From: Polyodon spathula | Taxonomy: Eukaryota > Chordata > Actinopteri > Acipenseriformes > Polyodontidae | Assembly: GCF_017654505.1 (NCBI RefSeq) | Contig: NC_054541.1 | Coordinates: 46,138,486 to 46,202,485 of the forward strand | Reading direction: 5' to 3' | DNA length: 64,000 nucleotides | In this document: piece after piece, positions 51,606 to 60,821 of the stretch | How positions within the stretch are numbered: the stretch's first letter is position 1 | How the letters are laid out: each line of letters begins with the position of its first letter | Position numbers and translations under genes: made by a program | The notes under the pieces: model-generated | What the model was told of the DNA's origin: nothing | The model's input: only the letters and a program-made list of their open reading frames with translations | Databases searched by the model: none

Positions 51606-52237
51606 TGTAACAAAGTGCCCGCCCCTGTGTATATTATCTGTTATGTGTTGCGTGTGGTGTGTTTAAATGTTGGTGTATAGACATTGGTACACGGGATATA
51701 AACGGGTCTGTGTAACACGAATGTTTAAAAATGTATATGTGTATTTAGGCACGAGGATTGCACAGCACTTCACGTGCAAGTAAAATGTAGTAATATGTGA
51801 GCACGGGGAATTGCACTTTATTAATTCACGTGCTGGGATTCAAGTGAATAATTAATTGGTAATTGAATCCCAGCACAATAGTATATATAGATGCACGTTG
51901 TCACATACTGTGGTTGGGTGTTCGGTGAGCGGAGAACGGGATTGGAGACGGAGGAAATAAGTAAAGTAGTAATAATAATAACAAAGTATCTGCTCACCGT
52001 GTTTGTCAGTGTCTGTCCGTGCACTGTTTTGTTAAGTTTAGTCTGTTTTCATTTGTCTATTTATTTTGGGGCGTAGAGTGCCGTGTCCTGTGTTTTTCGT
52101 GTTTGTGTAAACCTTTTATTTTGTATTAAACCGGCGCCAACAGGCGTCTTCATCACTTCATTTCATCCGTCCTGTGTTTTGTGTATTGCATTACTTTCCT
52201 GGTTCTGACGCCGCCCACTTCGGCCGTCTCTGTGACA
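51606..52237 (+). repeat. 5' LTR (632 bp) of the short LTR element
   Basis: Begins TGTAACAAAG, ends CTGTGACA. It contains a 14-bp inverted repeat just before a TATA box (AGTATATATAG, 51880-51890) and an ATTAAA polyadenylation signal near 52125. It differs from the 3' LTR by three substitutions and two one-base indels, by my visual alignment. Confidence 0.92.
51830..51876. promoter_or_regulatory. Inverted repeat immediately upstream of LTR TATA box
   Basis: GTGCTGGGATTCAA (51830-51843) pairs perfectly with TTGAATCCCAGCAC (51863-51876) around an AT-rich 19-nt centre. An overlapping ATTCAC/GTGAAT pair (51824-51829, 51844-51849) is also present. The TATATATA box follows within 5 nt. The same arrangement is intact in the 3' LTR. 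Confidence 0.8.
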
Positions 52238-52239
52238 CG

Positions 52240-52257
52240 TGGTGTCCTGCGTGGGAT
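52240..52257 (+). other. Candidate primer-binding site of the short LTR element
   Basis: TGGTGTCCTGCGTGGGAT begins two bases after the LTR. TGG is the complement of tRNA CCA. The first seven bases and the CG spacer are identical to those of the Gypsy element at 57935. The matching tRNA was not identified. Confidence 0.65.
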
Positions 52258-52299
52258 TTAACAGCGCCTCCAAGCGTCAGACCAGGAGAGGTTTTTTTT

Positions 52300-52379
52300 T
52301 GTGTGGGAGAAAAAAAAAAAAAAAAAAAAAAAGGGGGCGTCTTTGGATTACAAAAAAAAAAAAAAAAAAAAAGAAAGAA
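52300..52379 (+). other. Poly(T)/poly(A)-rich leader of the short element
   Basis: A T run (about 52291-52300), an A run of about 25 (52309-52332) and a second A run of about 21 (52351-52371) lie between the primer-binding site and the ATG. They give lysine-rich translations in upstream frames that are not convincing protein. Confidence 0.8.
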
Positions 52380-53414
52380 ATGGGGAGAAGCAGGAAAGAG
52401 GATAAAGAGGTGAGGGACAGGGAGGAGGAGTGCCGCCTAAGGGCCAGACATCCCCGGCGATGTAACCAGTCCTTGCCGGGGTGCCTCCTCTGCAACCAGG
52501 ACCATCTCTTTGCCAATTGTCCCTTCCGCTGCCCCTACCAGGAGGGAGAGGAGGAACTGCCACAGAAGAGGAAGGCAGAGGTCCCACAGCTGTCTCCACA
52601 GCCGCACCAGTCTCCTGCAAGGGAGGAAGAGCCGCACCAGTCCCCTGCAAGTGAGGGAGAGCCGCACCAGTCCCCTGTATCAAGGGGAGACTACACACCG
52701 CTCCCACCTCCACCACCAGGAGACTACACGCCGCTCCTACCTCCATGGGCAGGAGCAGAGCAGCAGGAGCTGCCTCTGCCTCCGCCACCTCCACCGGCAG
52801 GAGCAGAGCAGCAGGAGCTGCCTCTGCCTCCGCCACCTCCACCGGCAGGCGCAGAGCAGCAGGAGCTGCCTCTGCCTCCGCCACCTCCACCGGCAGGCGC
52901 AGAGCAGCAGGAGCTGCCTCTGCCTCCGCCACCTCCACCGGCAGGGGGAGAGCAGCAGGAGCTGCCTCTGCCTCCGCCACCTCCACCGGCAGGGGGAGAG
53001 CAGCAGGAGCTGCCTCTGCCTCCGCCACCTCCACCGGCAGGAGCAGAGCAGCAGGAGCTGCCTCTGCCTCCGCCACCTCCACCGGCAGGCTCCAGGAGCT
53101 GCCCCAGAGCAGCCTGCTCATGCCTCTGGGTCCCCTGTCCACCAGCAGAGGGTGAATGCCTGCTGGGTCCCTGTCCACCAGCAGAGGGTGAATGCCTGCT
53201 GGGTCCCTGTCCACCAGCAGAGGGTGAATGCCTGCTGGTATCACTTCCCTGTCCACCAGCAGAGGGTGAATGCCTGCTGGGTCCCTGTCCACCAGCAGAG
53301 GGTGAATGCCTGCTGGGTCCCTGTCCACCAGCAGAGGGTGAATGCCTGCTGGGTCCCTGTCCACCAGCAGAGGGTGAATGCCTGCTGGGGTCCCTGTCCA
53401 CCAGCAGAGGGTGA
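52380..53414 (+). CDS. Cys/His-rich, proline-rich repeat protein of the short LTR element (unknown function)
   Basis: The first ATG after the A-rich leader (52380) opens 344 codons. Residues 18-51 are a Cys/His cluster with CLLCNQDHLFANC (C-x2-C-x3-H-x4-C), close to but one residue shorter than a retroviral CCHC knuckle. Then come short repeats HQSPAREEEP/HQSPASEGEP and seven 16-residue repeats AGAEQQELPLPPPPPP (52749-53084). Next are 12-residue repeats PPAEGECLLGPC (from 53139). An extra G in the seventh of nine 36-bp units (near 53388) shifts the frame and leads to the stop at 53414. The downstream part of the repeat then continues in another frame. It could be a decayed gag-like or captured host sequence; I do not recognise the family. 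Confidence 0.6.
   Translation: MGRSRKEDKEVRDREEECRLRARHPRRCNQSLPGCLLCNQDHLFANCPFRCPYQEGEEELPQKRKAEVPQLSPQPHQSPAREEEPHQSPASEGEPHQSPVSRGDYTPLPPPPPGDYTPLLPPWAGAEQQELPLPPPPPPAGAEQQELPLPPPPPPAGAEQQELPLPPPPPPAGAEQQELPLPPPPPPAGGEQQELPLPPPPPPAGGEQQELPLPPPPPPAGAEQQELPLPPPPPPAGSRSCPRAACSCLWVPCPPAEGECLLGPCPPAEGECLLGPCPPAEGECLLVSLPCPPAEGECLLGPCPPAEGECLLGPCPPAEGECLLGPCPPAEGECLLGSLSTSRG
52749..53084 (+). repeat. 48-bp minisatellite, seven units (AGAEQQELPLPPPPPP)
   Basis: Seven head-to-tail 48-bp units differing mainly at the second and third codons (GGAGCA, GGCGCA, GGGGGA). The unit length is a multiple of three, so every frame stays open on both strands. That explains the long overlapping frames here. 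Confidence 0.95.
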
Positions 53415-53475
53415 ATGCCTGCTGGTATCACTTCCCCCACCAGCAGAGGATGAATGCCTGCTGGTATCACTTCCC
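53139..53475 (+). repeat. 36-bp minisatellite, nine units with length variants
   Basis: Units CCACCAGCAGAGGGTGAATG...CCTGT start at 53139, 53175, 53211, 53253, 53289, 53325, 53361, 53398 and 53437. The third is 42 bp, the seventh is 37 bp (one extra G) and the last two are 39 bp. All other size variants keep the frame; the 37-bp unit does not. Confidence 0.92.
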
Positions 53476-54310
53476 CCACCATCACGAGGAGAGGAGCTGG
53501 AGCTTCCTCTGCCTCCACCTCCATCAGGGGGAGAGGAGCAGGAGCTGCCTCTCCCTGCACCACAAGGGCCAGGACTAGATGCTGGCGGTCCTCAGCAGCC
53601 CTTGCATAGGCTGCTGAGGGAAGCACGGGGAAGAACCTCCCGGCTGCAGTGGCCGAAAAGAGGGCCAACACCCGCACCCCAGCTTGTCCTGACTTGCCAA
53701 GGAGCCTCGCTTCGCCCAAGGATGCCAGCCTCGCTTCGCCCAAGGATGCCAGCCTCGCTTCGCCCAAGGATGCCAGCCTCGCTTCGCCCAAGGATGCCAG
53801 CCGCTCTGCATCGCCTGGGGTTGCCCGCCGCTCTGCATCGCCTGGGGTTGCCCGCCGCTCCGCATGCCCGCAGCCGGAAGTACTGTGGCCGCCGCTCTGC
53901 ACGAAGGGGAGCTGCCGGCCACGAAGAAGGGGGAGGAGGTCTGGAGACCGCCAACCCCAGCAGCAGTTTCGCTGCCGGAGGAGGGGGAGGAGGTCTGGAG
54001 ACCGCCAACCCCAGCAGCAGTTTCTCCGCCGGAGATCGTGGGGGAGGTCCGGAGACCTGCTCCCTCTGCAGTTTCTTCCCTGCAGGAAGAACGGTGGTTG
54101 AAGCCCCACCAAGGGGAGCTGCCGGCGCCGAAGGAGGGGGAAGGTCAGGAGACCACACCCCAAGCAGCCTTTCCGCTGCTAGGACTACCCTGGCAGGAGA
54201 ATGCTACCCTGCTGACAGCATTACGACCTGTGGGCCCCTGGAAGCCTCTGGTCCTGGCCAAGGACTTTGGGCGGGACTTTTGGGCTTTTAAGGGGGGAGG
54301 TGGCCATTGA
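53415..54310 (+). pseudogene. Downstream proline-rich coding-like region of the short element, frame uncertain
   Basis: After the frameshift the peptide continues as VSLPPPAEDECLLVSLPPPS and GGEEQELPLPAPQGPG in a second frame. Further on are 24-bp units (four, about 53706-53800), 27-bp units (two, about 53809-53862) and 60-bp units (two to three, about 53931-54060). The last 149 codons (53864-54310) are open in a third frame that ends RPVGPWKPLVLAKDFGRDFW shortly before the purine tract; this is the least repetitive and most protein-like stretch. Whether one protein spans all of this cannot be decided by eye. Confidence 0.45.
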
Positions 54311-54342
54311 GGCCATGTGTGCTTTGCACAGGAGGGGGTATA

Positions 54343-54972
54343 TGTAACAAAGTGCCCGCCCCTGTGTATATTATCTGTTATGTGTTGCGTGTGGTGTGTT
54401 TAAATGTTGGTGTATAGACATTGGTACACGGGATATAAACGGGTCTGTGTAACACGAATGTTTAAAAATGTATATGTGTATTTAGGCACGAGGATTGCAC
54501 AGCACTTCACGTGCAAGTAAAATGTAGTAATATGTGAGCACAGGGAATTGCACTTTATTAATTCACGTGCTGGGATTCAAGTGAATAATTAATTGGTAAT
54601 TGAATCCCAGCACAATAGTATATATAGATGCACGTTGTCACATACTTGGTTGGGTGTTCGGTGAGCGGAGAACGGGATTGGAGACGGAGGAAATAAGTAA
54701 AGTAGTAATAATAATAACAAAGTATCTGCTCACCGTGTTTGTCAGTGTCTGTCCGTGCACCGTTTTGTTAAGTTTAGTCTGTTTTCGTTTGTCTATTTAT
54801 TTTGGGCGTAGAGTGCCGTGTCCTGTGTTTTTCGTGTTTGTGTAAACCTTTTATTTTGTATTAAACCGGCGCCAACAGGCGTCTTCATCACTTCATTTCA
54901 TCCGTCCTGTGTTTTGTGTATTGCATTACTTTCCTGGTTCTGACGCCGCCCACTTCGGCCGTCTCTGTGACA
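54343..54972 (+). repeat. 3' LTR (630 bp) of the short LTR element
   Basis: Starts TGTAACAAAG after the tract GGAGGGGGTATA and ends CTGTGACA, followed by the duplication CCTCA. Relative to the 5' LTR it has G>A in CACGGGGAA, T>C in GCACTGTTTT, A>G in TTTTCATTTG and two single-base deletions. Confidence 0.92.
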
Positions 54973-57192
54973 CCTCACTACAAGCATCAGCGCTGTGGCA
55001 TCTTTGGCATGGACCTGCAGAGCAGACTGCTTGCTAACCAGATCTTTATTTTACTGTCTGTGATGAGATTACAAGCAGCTAGAACACACATTTATGAATC
55101 CAGCGAGGCAGAAAATGAACTGCACTCAGAGCAATCTTTAAATATTGATGCCTTCCAAATAGCAGTTTGGAAATGATTTACCCTGGGTGCTTATCTCAGT
55201 GGCCTGTATACTGTTCATTAGTATATATTTATACTCATCTATACAACCGCCTTACACTAAAGGATCAAACAACAAAAATAATTCACGGAAAAAACAGTAA
55301 GCACGCTCTGTCTCTTATCCCAGCCTTACGTTATTGTTATAAATGTTGTCTGATGCACTGTTCTCTAATCTTTTTTGGCTGAATTTTATTTAAAGACAAT
55401 CCTACCAATTAATTCCCTTTTCACTGCTCCCCATATCCTTGTGTACTTCATTTCTACTAAATGTTCTTCCCATCGAAAATTTAAATAAAAGTGGAAATAC
55501 TTTGGTCTGTACCTATTACAGCTCCAAATTATTTTTATAATGTATTTATTTATTTTTTCCAATTATCTATTTTCAGTGATGGTTTCAAAGAAATTAGAAG
55601 TTCAACTGAGCAATGATAAGGGTGGTAGTGAAATGCATTATAAAGCTATTTCAGGGGCAAAAACAAATGACTGCAGGTTTTATTTCTTCTAATACTTAAT
55701 ACGATCAAATGTATTATATATTAACTGCATCTTATCATACAAAAAATAAGCATTGAGTTTCTCAGTATCACAGCACAGTAGTTAAAAATGACCATCAGCG
55801 TAGTTTAACTGCAATAAAAGGCACAGTAACTATACTGAAACTTCAGTGAACTTGTCTTCCTACAAAACGTGCTCCTGTTTGGGAGACAGGAGCATGAATG
55901 GGCTCATTTTTGGATTGGCACAGTTACTGCACAGACTTATGTTAGTTGCATTGGCAAAACTGGATGAATTAGTTGGGTCGGCTGGAGGGCATCCACCAAA
56001 TATTGGTGGCCGTGCCAAGCTGGCATAGCATTCAGGTACACGTCATAAATGGGAGGCATACACTGTCTTGTACTTTCTTTCTGCCTGTAAAATAAATAGC
56101 AAAAACTCAAATTTTCCCTTCAGATTTTACCTAGCTTTTTTTTCCCCCCACAAACAGTCATACTGCTGTCAAAAATCACAAATGAAAACAATAATAAACT
56201 GGGTAAACCATCAACCTAGATTTGTTGAATGCCTCGTTTCAAACCTCCCAGGTGTATTATTTAAAGCAGAACAGAGCGGTGACTGTATACGAGCAGCCTC
56301 TGAATCCAATATGCATTGAAAGCAATTTATTTAATACAGTCAATCATGTCAGGTACCACAACCAAAATGAAAAAAAACATTCTAACCATGTAGCCATTAT
56401 CTCCACCAGTCAAATAAATCTAACGTGTTAATAATAATAACCCAAATATATCCCGCACAAGCGTGTATACAAGTTATGTTTAACAAGAACACAGCAATAT
56501 AAAATAAAACAGAAATGTGAATTAACAATATTGCATTGGGATATGAATTGGATGGGGTATCTAACAAGGTCTTTGGAGATTATAGCCACTGTAAAATAAT
56601 GTGTCCATTGACTGGATTACAGGACACTAACACACTTTTACAAATAGGGCAATAAAAGGCTGACATTATAAACTGCCATGTTTGTAATGTGCAGTGAACC
56701 AGTTTTATGAGTCTGACCCATGGAGTCAGAAAGGAAGCTGTTAATTGGAATCCTAGGAATGCCTATTTAGTAACTATTCAAAATCACTTCAGCAGTTACA
56801 GTACGTCACTTCTAAAAACTTACCATGGTACTCTGTGTTTACCACAGTTTATAGTTCATCATTTGATTTCCTTTTTCAAAAATGGATTATACACAGGTAT
56901 AAAGGCTACAAGCAGCCTTTATACCTATCTGTCTGTCTCAAGCGATACAGTCATTAGATTTCCATAGTAACAATTTAACAAAACTCATTCCATCTGGTGA
57001 AAATAAAATGTCAATTCAGCTATGCAGAGAGGCCTTTATATGTATTCTAGGAAGCATAACTTACCCACTCGACTTAAACTCGCAGAGTATGCTACAATTC
57101 TGAACAAAAATAAAATTTCTGAAAGTCCTCATCTCCACCTACCAATATTAGCTAATGAATACTGAAAACTAGAGCGCATGTTTGTCAGGGAG

Positions 57193-57932
57193 TGTGACAG
57201 AAATACAATGAGTTCTGGTGATAAATCTACCTCCCGACCTGTGAGGGTGCTAAAGAACGAGAGGAGAAGTATCTGGAAGGGCTGGCCTGACAGTTCGTTT
57301 CCGGGACTGGGAAGTGGGTCAGCCTGGAAAGAAGTGAGACTCTGTTGTAAGACCATATTGACTTGAAAGGTAAACGAGGGGCAGCTGCAAGTAATAAGGC
57401 AGCTGCAACCATTTACCTAGATATCATGCAGGATTACATATAGGGGCCACGGTAACGCTGATCTTTCCCTTTGTTTGGGTTAAACGATCGGATAGAGAGA
57501 AGGATTGAGAGAGGAGCTCTCAGTGTGGGTAAAAGGATACGTGTTGTGTGTTATTGTGTTTGTCCTGTTAATTGTCTGTTCTTCACTTGTAGACAGTTAA
57601 AGCACACCTCCGGAGCTGTCGACTAGGGTCAGCACTGTTCAGAGCAACACTGCACTATCGTCATGAATGACCCGTGTGTTCACTCAGCACCAGCACGACT
57701 GCACTCACCCAGGACTGGTGACCGTGTGTTTGTTTTTGTTCGGGACTGTGCCCTGTTATTGCTTTCCCCGCGCTTTACACATTGTTGTGTATAGCCAGGG
57801 ATTTATTATTTTACGGTCACCAGACCTGGATTACAAATAAAAGCACTTTTTCACTGGATATCGTTGTCTGCCTGTCACTCCTGCATCGCATCACCGCTAC
57901 ATCTATTCCCCTTCACCAGCCACTTTGCCACA
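57193..57932 (+). repeat. 5' LTR (740 bp) of the Gmr1-like element
   Basis: Begins TGTGACAGAA, ends TTTGCCACA, with an AATAAA signal near 57835. It is roughly 3% diverged from the 3' LTR (about 20-25 substitutions by eye) and keeps a 30-bp segment that the 3' copy lacks. Confidence 0.9.
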
Positions 57933-57934
57933 CG

Positions 57935-57952
57935 TGGTGTCAGAACATGGGA
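57935..57952 (+). other. Primer-binding site of the Gmr1-like element
   Basis: TGGTGTCAGAACATGGGA follows the LTR after CG. The first nine bases match the complement of the 3' end of tRNA-Leu (CUGACA plus CCA), a usual Gypsy primer; the match then weakens. Confidence 0.65.
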
Positions 57953-57954
57953 CA

Positions 57955-58823
57955 ATGGACCGCAACGCGCTGGCGGAGCTGCTGCAGGTGCTGGAGAGCA
58001 GACACGAGGCAGAGAAGGAGGGAGGAGCGCTACACGGCCGCAGCAACGGCCCCTACCACAAAACCGCTGATGTCGACCCACGAAGGCACGGGCGATGAAG
58101 ATGTCGGTGGAGGATGACCCAGGGGCGTATTTGGTGGCGTTCGAGCAGCTGGCTACCGCGGTGGCTTGGCCGTGGGAGTTCTGGGCAAGCCAGTTGAGAT
58201 CCTGCCTGATCGGGAAGACTCAGGCAGCCTACCAAGCCAGAGTGACCATCACGCCACCGATTACAACCTGAACAAACAGGCTATCCTCCGCCGCCTGAAT
58301 ATAAACACGGAGACCCACCGGGCGCGGTTTAGGGAGTACCAGAGAGCCCCGGAGACACGTCCCAGGGTGGTTGCAGAGCGGTTGTGCGACCACATGGTGC
58401 TTTGGCTGACCCCCGGAAGAAGACCACCCAACAGATGGGGAAAGCCATTGTGGTTGAGCAATTCTGCCATGTGGTCAGCGCCGAAACCCAGGCGTGGATA
58501 CAGCGCAACAACCCTGACACCCTGGAGGAGGCGGTCAAATTGGCGGAAGACTTTGAAGACTCTCTGACTTCTGCCCGGATCGGGATCCTGTCGGTCCCTG
58601 CCCTTCGGAGCAGCCGACCTCTCCCTCCCTCTCCTCCAACACCACCAACACCACCACCCTTGTTCCCAGGACCCAGACCTAGAGTGCCGACCCCACTGGG
58701 GCCCCCTTGCCCCCCCCCATGGAGACCAAGGTTGGCCCCTAGCTGGGGTGGAGGTGCTGCCCCTGCCCAGTTGCCATACCAGCAGCGGGACAGATTTCTA
58801 ACCTATGCCCCCTCTGTCCCTCC
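57955..58823 (+). pseudogene. Gag remnant with SCAN-like capsid segment, frameshifted
   Basis: An ATG at 57955 opens MDRNALAELLQVLESRHEAE, which ends at a TGA after 47 codons. Homologous-looking gag continues in other frames: MSVEDDPGAYLVAFEQLATA (from 58101), then NLNKQAILRRLNINTETHRA and FREYQRAPETRPRVVAERL, then VVEQFCHVVSAETQAWIQRN and PDTLEEAVKLAEDF. The VVEQFxxxLxxExQAWV...P.TxEEAVxLAEDF pattern is that of SCAN domains, which are thought to derive from the capsid of a Gmr1-like Gypsy element. At least three frameshifts make it non-functional. A proline-rich stretch precedes the zinc knuckle. Confidence 0.78.
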
Positions 58824-59121
58824 TATCTGTTTTAGGTGCAACCAGCCGGGACATCGGGCCAGGTCATGCCCCGCTGCCATGGAGTGTGACGTGGCCATGT
58901 GCAATTGGGCACCTGAAACGGGTAAGTGTGGGGAAAATGGTCGGGAGGGGCCTTGTCTGATTAATGTGGTTTTAGGGAATGTGAAAACCCATGCATTAGT
59001 GGACACAGGATGTGAGCAAACCTTGATTAGGAAGCTCTCCTGGGCAATGTGTTGTGGTGGCCATGAGGTCAGGTGGCCATCTCCTGTATCCATGGAGACA
59101 CGGCGGCATACCCCACATTAA
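58384..59121 (+). pseudogene. Gag C-terminus with CCHC knuckle joined to protease start
   Basis: A 245-codon frame. After the SCAN-like end comes a Pro-rich linker, the nucleocapsid knuckle CFRCNQPGHRARSC (C-x2-C-x4-H-x4-C, 58828-58869), then NVKTHALVDTGCEQTLI, where LVDTG is the aspartic-protease active-site motif. The rest of the protease is lost: the frame ends at 59121 and the following 400 bp only partly resemble pol. Confidence 0.8.
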
Positions 59122-59520
59122 AATTATATTTATCAGTAGTCACCTTGTAGTCGGGGTGGCAGAAAGGTTGCCACACCTAGCCACACACAAACGTGGCAGA
59201 AAAAAAGAAAAGGGAACGGATTGGTGACTTGTTTCCTTTTCACAGTGAAATGTTTTCCCCTCTTTTCCGTCCTACAAAAACAAATAAGGAGAGACGGACC
59301 GCAAAAATGGGAGGGAGCGTTTTTGAGACAAGGCTGGGGTCTGGTGGAAGAGTGCTGCAATGGTAACAAACGGCAGTCGGAGGGAGTGGGAACGCAGTGT
59401 GACTGAGAGAGCGAGGTTACTGGGCCGACTAGGGCAGAGGCTATTCCAGCCCCTCTCAATGTACCGGACCTGTGGTACTCAAGTGCGGACCTAGTATGGG
59501 GCCAACAGAACGACCCGTCA

Positions 59521-60316
59521 TTGGTGCAGGCTTGGGGGCAGGTCCGGTCCATTGAAGGTAAGGATGTTGATGGCGCTGGGGCACTAGTATATCCACATTT
59601 CAGTATAAAGGGGCAATTACTGTATAGGGTAAACCTAGCCGCGGGCACAGGACAGCCTGTAACACAATTGTTGGTTCCCTCGTCTTGTCGGACCGAGGTC
59701 ATGAGGCTGCAACAGAGTTCAACGGGGTTCTCCCCTTTTGAGCTACTGTACGGCCGGCAGTCTCGCGGCATTCGACCTGCTGAGAGAGGAGTGGGAGGAG
59801 CACAAAGGCTCGTCCAAAAATGTAGTGAAGTATGTGCTCCTACTAAGAGATCGCCTGGATTTGGTTGGTCATTTGGCCCAAGACAACTCGGCTCAGCACC
59901 GACAGCAGCAGCATTACAACAAACATGCACGGATTCGAACCTTTAGACCAGGGGACAAGGTAATGCTGCTACTTCCCTCATCAGAATCAAAACTGTGTGC
60001 TAAATGGCAGGGGCCGTATGAGGTGATTCGGGCTAGAGGGAAAGTAAATTATGAAATTAGACAGCCCGATCGCCTAAATGAACGTAAAATGTACCATGTT
60101 AATTCTTTAAAGCCCTGGCAGGCAAGGGAGGTCTTATTTATAGCCCCAGGCAATATGGAGGATGATTTAGGCCCCTGTCCAGAGACCCCGAGCACAAGAG
60201 TGATTTCAATGGGGGAACAATTGGTTCCGGATCAGCAAAGAGAGCTGTGTAAGCTTATTGAGGAGTTCAGCAATGTTTTTTCTGATGTGCCCGGCAGAAC
60301 AAACTTAGACAGCTGA
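59521..60316 (+). pseudogene. Integrase remnant with GPY/F domain, and RT-upstream linker
   Basis: Two overlapping frames. The first (59521-59766) has the segment before the integrase zinc finger (FSIKGQLLYRVNL, VTQLLVPSSCRTEVMRL), followed directly by the core's end, STGFSPFELLYGRQ, so the HHCC finger and catalytic core are deleted. After a frameshift the second frame gives LREEWEE, then RTFRPGDKVMLLLP and KWQGPYEVIRARGKVNYEIR (GPY/F module), then VNSLKPW. It goes on to LVPDQQRELCKLIEEFSNVF and SDVPGRT, the linker normally found just before Gypsy RT. This linkage fixes integrase upstream of RT. Confidence 0.82.
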
Positions 60317-60331
60317 GTGTCAGGGAGCATT

Positions 60332-60780
60332 TGATACTATTAAGCATAGACTTTGCCAGGCTCCCACTCTTATTACTCCATATTTCACCAAGAAATTCAT
60401 CCTCCACACCAACGCATCGGATGTAGGTTTGGGTGCAGTCTTGTCCCAAAAAGTAGCTGGAGTAGAACACCCGATATTGTACCTGAGCAAAAAAATGTTA
60501 CCTCAGGAACGTAACTACTCCGTAGTCGAAAGAGAGTGTTTGGCCATTAAATGGGCTACTCACTCTTTACGATACTACCTGCTGGGACACTCATTTGATC
60601 TGGTCACAGACCACGCCCCACTCACATGGTTAAGCACAATGAAGGACAGCAATGCCTGGATAACTCGGTGGTATCTGGCATTCCAGCCCTTCATGAACCA
60701 TATGGTACACCGTGCGAGGAAAGACCACCAAAATGCGGATTATTTTTCCTGGGAGGGGGGAGTAATGGGAAAGGTAGATT
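60332..60780 (+). pseudogene. RNase H remnant of the Gmr1-like element
   Basis: From about 60332 the peptide resumes at the RT connection (AFDTIKHRLCQAPTLITPYF), skipping the RT fingers and palm. RNase H follows: HTNASDVGLGAVLSQ, YLSKKMLPQERNYSVVEREC, LVTDHAPLTWL and HRARKDHQNADYFSW. The usual first catalytic Asp of TDASD is Asn here. The open frame 60429-60995 runs on into the 3' LTR. Confidence 0.8.
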
Positions 60781-60821
60781 TAGCCGAGTGTTCCTTCGGC
60801 TCCACTCTGAGCAGTGGGATA

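Larger units (their letters stand above)
51606..54972 (+). mobile_element. Young non-autonomous LTR retroelement with proline-rich repeat interior
   Basis: A 3367-bp unit with two near-identical LTRs (51606-52237 and 54343-54972), TG...CA ends and the perfect duplication CCTCA (51601-51605, 54973-54977). After the 5' LTR come CG and a candidate primer-binding site, TGGTGTCCTGCGTGGGAT (52240-52257). A purine tract GGAGGGGG lies just before the 3' LTR. The 2.1-kb interior is far more GC-rich than the host intron and encodes a Cys/His-rich leader and tandem proline-rich repeats. I see no protease, reverse transcriptase, RNase H or integrase, so it must be mobilised in trans. The closest described category is a large LTR derivative with foreign or gag-like cargo; the family is not one I know. 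Confidence 0.88.

Noticed and set aside
53139..53475. 36-bp direct repeats resembling a CRISPR array
   Set aside because: Units are head-to-tail with no unique spacers, in a vertebrate intron inside an LTR element.
52348..54163. Long open frames on the minus strand and in several plus frames (up to 593 codons) across the GC-rich repeats
   Set aside because: Repeat units of 48, 36, 24, 27 and 60 bp keep all frames open together. Only the plus-strand frame from ATG 52380 starts with a non-repetitive Cys/His segment and lies correctly relative to the LTRs.
59133..59930. 265-codon minus-strand frame inside the Gmr1-like element
   Set aside because: It is antisense to integrase sequence and has no recognisable protein.
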